DNA of 64,000 nucleotides from positions 29,514,318 through 29,578,317 of the forward strand of contig NC_087068.1 in assembly GCF_963678635.1 (NCBI RefSeq). The letters run 5' to 3'. Shown here one piece after another: positions 1-9,400 of this stretch. The position numbers and the translations under genes are program-made. Source of the DNA: Symsagittifera roscoffensis. Lineage: Eukaryota; Xenacoelomorpha; Acoela; Convolutidae. The notes under the pieces are model-generated. The model made no database searches and had not been told where the DNA came from. It saw only the letters and a list, made by a program, of their open reading frames with translations. Position 1 is the first letter of the stretch, and each line of letters opens with the position of its first letter.

Positions 1-745
1 ATAGGTGCAGGTGTGTGCAGATTTTGATTGCTGTTTAGCGATAGTGTGAAAATTTTATATGGTTGTGAATTTTGGAAGGTAGATAAACTTGAGTCTGCTG
101 CAAACTTCTGTAAATGACCACTGGCACTGTATCTTGAGTGACGCTCGGGCTTTTGGGGATTCACTGACAGAGACAGCACGCGATGAGGACATCGATCTTG
201 AGTCCGGGGAGTATGTGCCAGTCGGTCATATCTGGAAAATTGACCTTGAGGGACACAAAAATACGTAATTTTGGGGTGAAGTTTTAATTTTCAAAATTTC
301 GAATGGAGCTTGTCATGCTCAGTTTTCTCGCACCAACTGAAAACACAAAGTGAAAAATCAGAACGATCGAATTTACAATTGCGGGAAAATACTTAAGAAA
401 ACAGCAGGAAATTGCTATTCGCAATTTCCAGATACAAAGTAAGACACGAGTAGAGCTGTCTTATCCCGAAATAGGAGGAGAGATAGTAAAAAGAAGAGAG
501 AACAACTATTCGAAACGAACCAGAGTGAACCTTCAATGGAAAGGTGGACAGCTTAAGTGTCCCAATGGTTCATACAAACTCCAATTCTAGAGTCAGAACT
601 TACTTCTGTTATCAAAACTGATCAGTATTAAACTTATCTAGTTATATTATCTAATTCTTGAGTTGCTTATCAATCTAATTACTCCTTGTACTCGAGTGCA
701 TCAACATGTGAGTACCTAATTTAATTTTCTCGAGTGTGTTTTATG
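1..745. other. No gene recognised
   Basis: AT-rich sequence without a convincing coding exon or RNA gene. It borders a Penelope-like remnant on its right and may be the decayed continuation of that element, but no conserved motif is visible. Confidence 0.5.
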
Positions 746-749
746 ATTG

Positions 750-1590
750 TTATGTTGAGATAAGGCGAGTTTTAGGTTGATCCATCTGAAATGGATCAAA
801 GTTCCACTGTCCAATAAAAAGTAACTTAACGAATTGTTCCGACCCTGTTCGTTCGTGTATTTTGGGTATTTTGAGACCTAAGTATGGGGACGTTCTTGTT
901 TTCTTGAAGGGGGATTTTTTGGTAGTAGCCTTTAATCTGTAACGGGTTCTAGTCTCATGTAGCAAGCGAACCGAATTGGCTCCGACCGTTTTGAGGTAGA
1001 AAAACACAAGAGATAGTGTCCCTGACTCTTGAGCCAATGGTTATAGGGCCTATTTTTCTTAAGCCTCATATGTGACCGAAGTAGGCGACTGTTACAGGGA
1101 TGCAACCCGCGACGACCAACTTTCCGCATATTGGTTATCCAACCACTGCTGACGGTTGATTTTCATGGCTTAATCATATTCTTCCCATGTTGACATACTG
1201 CGGAAAACCCGGTGAACAGTTCCTTCAATCACACTTCTCTTGTACTGAAGGGGGCGCAGCTTCTAAAATTGAGTATGGTACCTGTATCTGTTGGTTTTTG
1301 ATACCACCCACAGCTAATTTTCCTGCTTTTGTCAATACTAATTTGTAAATCCAAAAATGCCAAAGTTCCGTTTGTGTTTGGTGTCTCAATTGTGAACTGT
1401 AAATTTGGATGTAGTAGGTTTGCAGCCCGTAGCACTTTTTCAGGATCACCCTTCACTGTTCTCACTTTATCATCAACGTAACGGAGAAACAATTTAGATT
1501 GTTGCCCTGACTTATTTTTCTCCCTTATTGTGATGCATTTTCTGCAGTACCAGACGTATTGTTTTAAAATACGGATGGCAACCAACCAAA
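750..1590 (-). mobile_element. Penelope-like retroelement remnant (RT C-terminal part)
   Basis: Read on the minus strand, positions 1585 to 1229 encode the FLRYVDD catalytic box followed by a FLDLQI segment and a WYQKPTDTGTILNF segment. This order (YVDD, then FLD, then a Y-x-KPT-x-T motif) is typical of Penelope-like reverse transcriptases. Further minus-strand fragments at 1129-932 and 1037-750 continue in shifted frames, including a TSPYLGLKIPKI stretch where such elements carry their connector before a GIY-YIG nuclease; that last assignment is weak. Frames are broken by stops and shifts, so this is a dead fragment. No ends were found. A second Penelope-like fragment lies at 26,080-26,900. 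Confidence 0.65.
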
Positions 1591-2380
1591 ACCCAATTCA
1601 CATGTGCATGTGGTGCTGATTTTAACTTGACACATGCGCTTCACTGTGCAAAGGGTGGTTACACACACATAAGAAACAATGAAATTGGAGACACATTCGC
1701 CAACCTCATGAACGAGGTTTGTCATGATGTCGAGATTGAGCCGAAATTTCAGCCGTTGCAAGGCGAAAGCTTTGTCAACAATTCAACTACAACTGAAGAT
1801 GAGGCACGACTTGACATTAAGGCAAACGGACTCTGGGGTTCACGATTCAGCCGCGCTTTCTTTGATGTGAAAATTTTCAACCCCCATGCCAAAACTTCGC
1901 GAAAACTGCATAGAATGCATACAAATACCACGAAACGCTGAAGAACTCCAAATATCAGCAAAGAATTTTAAACGTAGAGCAGAGTAGCTTCTGCCCGCTA
2001 ATTTTTGGATGCACCGGTGGCGCTGCTCCTACAGCCACGCGGACGATGCAGCGATTGGCCGAAAAACTAAGTGAAAAAAGACAAGAAAGCTACCCAGAAT
2101 CTATAAACTACATAAGAACTAAAATAAGCTTCGCGCTCCTGAGGAGCTCTATACTTTGTATAAGGGGGTGCAGAGCGCTACGCAAAGTTCAATTTATCGA
2201 CAACTCCATAAGCGCTATTGTAGAGGAAGGACGGCTAAGATAAATTAACATTACGATGATGCATTTAATGCTGATTTATGACTTCATTGCTGATATATAT
2301 GCATTTTTATATCGCTGGTATGGCCCTATCCAGCTGGTGCACTTACCGTAACTAAACGGAAGGGCCCCTTTTGTAATTTA
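1590..2380 (+). mobile_element. 3' end of an RLE-type RT retroelement (degenerate)
   Basis: Frame pieces starting near 1613 and at 2046 encode the C-terminal nuclease-like region of a retroelement ORF. Visible signposts are THALHCAKGGYTHIRNNE, then NEVCHDVEIEP, then DEARLDIKANGLWG with FFDVKIFNP, and finally KISFALLRSSILCIRG. The paired acidic D-x-D...FFDV layout after a Cys/His segment fits a restriction-enzyme-like endonuclease domain. At least one frameshift lies near 1940-2040. The tail (about 2190-2380, containing GGCCCTATCCAGCTGGTGCA) is repeated in inverted orientation at 32,700-32,900, the 3' end of a longer copy. The N-terminal part and RT domain are missing here. Confidence 0.65.
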
Positions 2381-2704
2381 GTTTTTTTTGTATTGCAAGT
2401 GGTGCCGAGCTGTTTGTCTTTGGGTATTTACGACATCCCAGAGCTATTTTTGACTAGATGAAAAAACAAAATCAATTAAAAGAAAAGAAAAGCACTAACA
2501 TAATGCAAAAGTGTGTCATGCAATTAAATCAAAAATGTTCAATTACCAAAAGACTACAAAATGCCAATTCAAATGGCAGGGAATGTTGAAAAGTCTGGAA
2601 TGATCAAGGAGTCTGGCGTTGATATGTGGCCGCGGAATTGAGGTAAGATGAAATGATCAAGGACGAGTTAAGGAACTTCACTCCTAAATTTAACGCCTGA
2701 ACTT
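2381..2704 (+). other. Spacer upstream of GTF2H5, no gene seen
   Basis: About 320 bp of AT-rich sequence between a retroelement tail and GTF2H5. It must contain the promoter or an upstream intron of GTF2H5, but no TATA box or other core element stands out. Confidence 0.4.
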
Positions 2705-2724
2705 TCTGATTCCAACTCTTTCAG
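2705..2724 (+). promoter_or_regulatory. 3' splice acceptor just before GTF2H5 ATG
   Basis: A pyrimidine-rich run ends in CTCTTTCAG at 2724, 32 bases before the ATG at 2757. It could end a 5'UTR cis-intron or accept a trans-spliced leader. The same arrangement precedes CUL1 and the B-box gene. Confidence 0.5.
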
Positions 2725-2756
2725 TGTTGAATATGGATTATTCATCCCGCTAGAAA

Positions 2757-2975
2757 ATGGTGAATGTACAGAAGGGAGTTTTGATTAAGTGCGAAGCCAG
2801 CATGAAACAGTTCCTCGTTCACTTAGACGAGCAGTTGGCTCTCGGCGAGAGGTTCATAATTCAAGATCTAGACGATAATCATCTATTTGTCATGAGCAGT
2901 ATTGTTCCAAAGTTACAGGCGAGGGTGGATGAAATGATGGAAAAGTATAGCTTTTCAGTGTACACAAACGAGTGA
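2757..2975 (+). CDS. GTF2H5: General transcription factor IIH subunit 5 (TTDA/p8/Tfb5)
   Basis: A complete 72-residue protein in one exon, matching the usual ~71 residues of the family. It begins MVNVQKGVLIKCEASMKQF and contains the hallmark segments LDEQLALG, RFIIQDLDD and HLFV, followed by a C-terminal helix with RVDEMMEKYSF; these align end to end with animal TTDA. Known role: the smallest core subunit of TFIIH, dimerising with the p52 subunit and stimulating the XPB ATPase in nucleotide excision repair, and stabilising TFIIH in transcription; it acts in the nucleus. The first Met is chosen because the family starts MVNV. The stop lies 191 bases before the CUL1 ATG on the same strand, an operon-like distance. 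No clear AATAAA is seen between the two genes. Confidence 0.95.
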   Translation: MVNVQKGVLIKCEASMKQFLVHLDEQLALGERFIIQDLDDNHLFVMSSIVPKLQARVDEMMEKYSFSVYTNE

Positions 2976-3139
2976 AAACTGTTTGTTGCTCTGTCAATTT
3001 GATTTGTTTTTGGATAAAAATTAGCAGTGTAAATCGATTTGTCCGTTTTTCTACATTTCTGTGTATATTAGATTGAATTTTTTAATGCAGCGTACATAAT
3101 ACTTTCTAAATGAAGTCGACATAAGTTAAATCACTTGTA

Positions 3140-3156
3140 TGGATGACGGTTTTCAG
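3140..3156 (+). promoter_or_regulatory. 3' splice acceptor just before CUL1 ATG
   Basis: GGTTTTCAG ends at 3156, ten bases before the ATG at 3167. An upstream ATG at 3139 runs into a stop within 15 codons, so translation from it would fail unless it is removed by splicing. The site fits a trans-splice acceptor for a downstream operon cistron, or the end of a 5'UTR intron. Confidence 0.5.
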
Positions 3157-3166
3157 ATAACTAAGG

Positions 3167-3469
3167 ATGCGGTCCGGCAATAACTCGCGGAACTCTCAAG
3201 CAGTCGTGACCGAGGCTTGGAATAAAATCAAAAATGGCATGGATGCTTGTTTCTTCGAAAAGTCGATGAAACGAGCAGATTGGATGGATCTTCAGACACA
3301 AGTTTATAATATTGCCATTGACGTAACAATCGGAGATGATTCCAGTAATGGCCACACCAGACCGGGACAATCAAGAAACAAAAAAGAGCCTATAGTCAAT
3401 AAACGATGTGCTGATGTCTACGAAAAAGTCAAGAATTATTTCGAGGGTTATCTTCTGAAGCTTTCAGAG
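3167..3469 (+). CDS. CUL1: CUL1 exon 1 (residues 1-101)
   Basis: Start of cullin repeat 1, beginning MRSGNNSRN and ending YLLKLSE at the donor AG|GTTCGT. Phase 0. The in-frame Met at 3167 is the first one after the acceptor at 3156. Confidence 0.85.
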
Positions 3470-6400
3470 GTTCGTACAGGCAGTTTACTGTGTTTTGAAA
3501 TGCAGATTCAAAGGATTCTAATTTAAAATTAAGACTTTTCATCGTTTGCTTTAAGCTGTTAATGTATTGCTCAATCAAGTTTTCAAAGTATTGCAATCAA
3601 TCCGATTTTCATTCATGTAGTAATAATTGTCATACCTTCCAGGAAATCAAAACTCATTCGGGAGAAAACATGCTTCAATTTTACAAAGAGAAATGGGAAT
3701 CATACGTAAAAGCCGCTTCGACTGTAGATGGTCTTTTCGAGTATGTGAACAGGACCTATGTTCAGAGACAGAAAGATCAGAATGCGATTTATGGATGTTT
3801 CAATATCCACGAACTGGCGCTGGTAACATGGAGAGACAATTTCTTTTTCAGCCTCAAACAGAGCGTAAGTAGAAAATTTCAAATGGAGGTATTTTCATCA
3901 ACTTCCTGAAAAAGTGCTTGCCTTCTTTCGTTGAACGTACAGGCATTGAAAAGTGTAATACAGCAGTTATATTTCAAAAAAAACAATTTGACTAATAACA
4001 TGTGCGGTACAGTTTTAACTTTGTTTGTTCCAGATAACAGCAGCTGTATTTCAACTGATTAGAAAAGAAAGGAATGGGGAGCAAATCAACACTAACCTTA
4101 TATCATACGTGCTGCAATCGTTAGGTGAGAATCAAACCCACTTTCTGGTTTTCAAAAAAAGTGTCAATGAGTGAGTTTATTATTTGCGTTTTGATGTTTT
4201 AGTGAGACTCAGCATTCCTAATCCGTGGGAAGTATCGCGCCCATTACCAGCCCATGTGGGGAGTCCCAGTTCCATGAACACCTTTCAGAACCATTCGCCC
4301 CACCACCAGATAAATTCATCTGGAAACTTAAGTCCTCTGGGTAGAAAAGATAAAAACTCCTCACTACCTCCATCCACGTTTTTCTACAAGGACAACTTTG
4401 AAGATGACTTCATAAAAGAAACAGAAGATTTCTACATGAAAGAGAGTGAACAATTTATCAGAGAGCATTCGTTCACGGATTACATGATCAAGTCGGAAAC
4501 GAGGTTCGAAGAGGAGAAAAGCCGAGTGGCCAAGTATTTGCACAACCAGACTGAACGACCTCTGATCAAAGCCTGCGAGAAGATTTTAATTGAGACGCAC
4601 ATTGATAGGTTCTACCAGGAATACACAGTTTTGCTGCGAGACCACAAAATCGAAGGTCTGCAGTCATCAAATAATGATGCGCAATATCTTTTGCTAATTT
4701 TATTTTTTATTCGAGTTTGGAGGTTGCAAAAAATCATAAGATAAATATTGCGCTTGTACTTTGAGGAAAGCACTTGAAATTGTTGTTCCGAACTTTGTAT
4801 TCGGGTGTACTATAGTTTTTTTTTCCACACAAAATCAGCCATCACAAATAATCATCGGAGCGAGTTGAGTGGTTTATCTTATTAAAGTCATTTGAGTTGT
4901 GATTCGAACGACACAACAAAAATTTTAAAAAATTCTCCAAGTGTCGAGAAAAACTGGTGTCGAGAAAAATTCTCCAAGTGTCGAGAAAGACCTTAAAAGG
5001 CAATCGGAACACTCAGGGCTTCTTCGCCCTGATACGAGCTGTCTTGTTGATCTTATGCACATACTGCAATAAAAGAACACTTTCAAAACTTATGAGATAT
5101 TGAAACACTAAATACAACAAACACCGAATACAAAACAAACAACAAATGTGGGATGAACCATTGATGATTGAAAAGAGAGGGGGAATGCACTAACAGCAAA
5201 GGAACAAAGGAGCACCAGAATTGGGAAGGCAAAAACGTAATAAACTGCACAAGACTAGATGGCCCGACTGACAATCATAGTGGCGTTTCCTCTCATGAGG
5301 CACACTGAGAGGCTCTGGAGAAGTCGAACTGGGGCAACACGAGCGTCACGTGAACCAGAACGTCTGGCATCAGCGAGGATAGCAACTGACTTGAGGGTTT
5401 TGATAGCTAAAGCGGACCAACCCCCGAGCGTTTCGACTGCTAACGGGAAAAAACTGATTCCTTGTTCCTCACAGTTTTTCTCGTGTTTCGAAAATTTGCG
5501 GTCATCAGCAACTTCCAGGGACGCCCCGGGGGTCTCCGCCGCACGAGAGAGAAGAGATAACTGCAGCGGGGATGTCACGGTGACGTCGAAAGCAGCTGGG
5601 CGACCAGCGCTCCAAGTAGGGATAAAAATATCGCCGGGTTTGGACCGTTCTCCAGGGATGAGGTTCCGTTGCTCCTTGATGGGGGCTAAAGAGGCAGCCG
5701 TGGTAGCATTGAAAATAATGTCCCGTAGTCTGTCGTGACGGGAGATCCGGCCACCACTCCCCCCACAAGCGACAGCGTGGTCCCCGAGGACGTCCAGAAT
5801 GCCAGACGGACACGCGGGGCACCTACGAGCAGACGCGAACACAGGAAGACCAAGTCGGTATCTGACAGCAGCTCGGAACTCAGCAGGTAGCAGGTGCAGG
5901 CCAAGACCTTTAATGGGGACTGCGGTAAGCCAAGCGCCGGCGTAAGGCAGAGAGAGCGACTGAAGACGAGCTTGCTCGCGGGAATCGGGAAGAGACGAGA
6001 AGAAAGCGTTGTAGGTGGCCTTATCAAGTTTCTCTTGGAAAGCTTCTTGAGTAAAACCGGGAGTGTTAACGCTTCCTGACTGTTCACGGAAGTCGTTAGA
6101 GGCACGCAGGAACTCCGGCGTATCAGTGATGTCGCATTCGGTAAGAAACGAGACCAAATGAGCTGACTGACACGAAGACCCTAGGAAGGCAGGGATGTGT
6201 TGGTCGCGACATTGCCGGACGCCAAGTCCGCCATCTTTGATAGGCAGGGAAGACTGGGACCAGGCAAGATCAGGAACAGGTGAGCCAACTTTGACAGAAA
6301 GAGCATCGCGGAGGAGTTCATCAAAAACTTGCAGGGAAGCTGCGACAGGCTGAGAGGGCGGCTGAGTGCGAAGAGAGAACGTCAGCTTGGGAGCAGCAAG

Positions 6401-9400
6401 GCAAGTGCGAGTGATGCCAAGTGAGAGCTGGGGGTCATCAAGAAGAGGTAACTTTTCAAGACATTTGGTGGCTTTCGAGATGCGTTTGTCCAGGACTTTA
6501 ACTGAGAACTCAGTATCACCAATGGGGGCGCCAAGAAGCTCGAAGCCATTAGACGCTGCTCTCGGGATAGAAACGGGGATGGACGAGAACTCCACAGGGG
6601 CCCACAACTCACACTTACTGTGCTTGACTTTGAGGCCGAGATGCAAGCCGTTGGAAGTGATGAATTCGGGAGCCTTGAGCAAGGAGTCTTCGTCGCCGGC
6701 ACAAATACCATCATCAAGGTACCAGCAGTTAAGGGTGAGACCGGGGACTTCCGACTTGAGAGATTCGACAAGAGAGTGCAGGGTGACCGCAAAAATGAGA
6801 GGCCCTAGCGGATCCCCCTGTTGAACTCCTTTCTCGCTGTTGAGAATGACATCCTCGAACAGCAGATTACTGTGGTGACCGTAGGTAAACTCAACAAAGG
6901 CGGAGAGACCGGGAAGACGGTTGCGAACTTGAAGGAGGATCTCGGTGCGGTCTAGCGTGTTGAAAGCGTTCTCAAAATCCACTGTTAAGACGCCTTGGTG
7001 ACCATGTTCCGAGGACTTTTTGACTGTCATTTAAGTAGCGTGGACGATGGCTTCCGAGCCACCGCTGGTAGCGACTCCAAGCTGGTGAGGACACAGGAAA
7101 TCACGAGCTTCAGCGTTGGCGGCTTTAGCAAGGCATTTAGCAGTGAGCCTTCGGAGCACTTCGCCGACCGCAATAGGCCGGACACCATCCTTGGGTTTAG
7201 CGGTGGCAAAGAGATTCGCACTGCACAGCCACGGAGAGAGACTAGAAGGGGCTTGCCCGGCAGCGAGGATGTTAACAACCCTATTGAGAGACTCTAACGT
7301 TCTGGCAGCAGTCTGAGGAGTGGGGCATTCAACGGCGTGAACAAAGTGCTCTGGAAACCAGCGCGAAGGACCGGCAGCAGTGCCGCTCGGGAAACTTTTG
7401 AGAGACTTATGAACGAACTCAGATTCGAATTGGTAGACAAGAGGGGATTCATCCCGGCCAGAAAAGACAGGAGGGTCAGCGGAAGGATGAAGACTGCGAA
7501 GGTCCTTAAGCGACTCGTCACTTTTGGACACGAGGCCATCGGAACACAGGGCCATCGGAACACAGGGCAAACGTATTGTTTCAAAATGAACAATAATGTT
7601 TGCAACTTAGGTTCGAAAAAAGAGAGTTCATACTATAACACAAGCGTTGCTTGTGTAAATAGCTAACTTTCATATAATGAACATTACTTGATCGCGTTTT
7701 TAGCTCGAAACTGAATCAAAAATTTTTGATTTTTGGTTCAGTTTCGAGCTAAAAACGCGATCAAGTAATGTTCATTATATGAAAGTTAGCTATTTACACA
7801 AGCAAAGCTTGTGTTATAGTATGAACTCTCTTTTTTCGAACCTAAGTTGCAAACATTATTGTTCATTTTGAAAGTGTTCTTTTATTGCAGTATGTGCATA
7901 AGATCAACAAGACAGCTCGTATCAGGGCGAAGAAGCCCTGAGTGTTCCGATTGCCTTTTAAGGTCTATTGAGCAGTTATAACATGAAAAAATTACATGCA
8001 TTAAAAAAAACTATTTTTTTAATCTGAGATTTTTGCGAAAAGCATCCCCCCACACGCCATATAGAAAACAAAGTGATAGATTTCGCTCCTAGTAATAAAT
8101 CAATTATGGCTAATAAATAAGCTTCCTTCAACCAATTTGGAGAATGATTTCTAAGACGGATTAAATCTCCACTTAGACGTTAATAGCGCGAAATATATCG
8201 CGCGTTAATTGTCCCAAATGGCCAAAATTGCCATCTTCAAACCCCCGTAAGCTTACAAAAAACAAACACATGTGAAGTTTTTTTTTAGAATTCAGCCCAA
8301 GGCAATAATCTTTAGTTTATTATTCATTTTATGGAAATAAATTTTGTCGGTTATACCTAATTTATGGGGGTTGAGAAATTAGACGATAAGCAAATTAGAC
8401 GGAGGTACTTAAAAGGAAATTAGACGGTTTTGCAAAACTGCAATTGTGAGAAAATAGACGAAAGTGAGAGAAATTAACATTGTTTGCACACAAATTGTGT
8501 TAGAAAAATAAAATTGTTTGTAGACAACAGTTCAATTTCGGTGGTCAAAAACTTTACAAGTCAATCATGCATAACTTATTCAATTCAAAACTCTCCGGTA
8601 ATATTCAGATTTGACATTTTATGTTCATTTAAACTAATTGTTTTGATAGTTATTGACATTTTATGTTCTTTTTGTATGCGTGAAAAAATTTTGTTGGCCC
8701 TTTCCTTTTCATAGCTTTTTCGTCTAAAATAAAATGCCAGATCTGTAAAAAAATACATTCCGTCTAATTTCGTTTTTGTAGTATCCGTCTAATTTGCTTA
8801 TCGTCTTATTTCCTAGGCCCCCTAATTTATTATTCTCTACGCTATCGAATAGTTCTCGAATCAAACCACCCTCTAAAAACGACACTAATTTGACGAAAAT
8901 TGGAAAAAGTTTTTTCCCCGTTTTTTCAATATGGCCGGAACATTCTGTCAACAGTAACCGGCTATCCTTGTTTTTCTATCGGTTTTGTACGGTTAAATGA
9001 GATCGCCACTATATCTTGTTGTTTCAGACTTGTCTCGAGTGTACCGACTGTGCTCGCGTGTGAAGGACACTTTGGAGCGACTGCAGGAGATGTTTCAGGA
9101 ACATGTCACTGCCAAGGGAGTGGAAGCCATGGAAAATGTACTCGGTGAAATGGAGAGAAGCAAAGTAAGCTTCCAAACTGTATGAGCAATATCAAACATT
9201 TTTTTTAAATCGCAGAACTTCAAAATCAGAAGTCGACATGTAATTCTCTGTTTAAAAAATTGTATCTCCAATATGTCCTTAATCGGCATTTTCTAGCAGA
9301 AAACTGTGCAATCATTTGTAGCTTTTATGAAGAAAGAATCTCATTAAAAGCTTAAAATTGAGTATTTGAGTAAAAATAAAATTAGCTGAATATCCACTTG

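Noticed and set aside
4988-5088. Classic terminal inverted repeat of a bounded DNA transposon
   Set aside because: Not accepted as a proven terminus: homologous sequence continues outside the right arm and also occurs outside the related copy at 51,752, so the true ends are unknown.
5259-6824. Plus-strand ORFs antisense to the RT gene
   Set aside because: Products of the high GC content of the RT gene; no recognisable domains.
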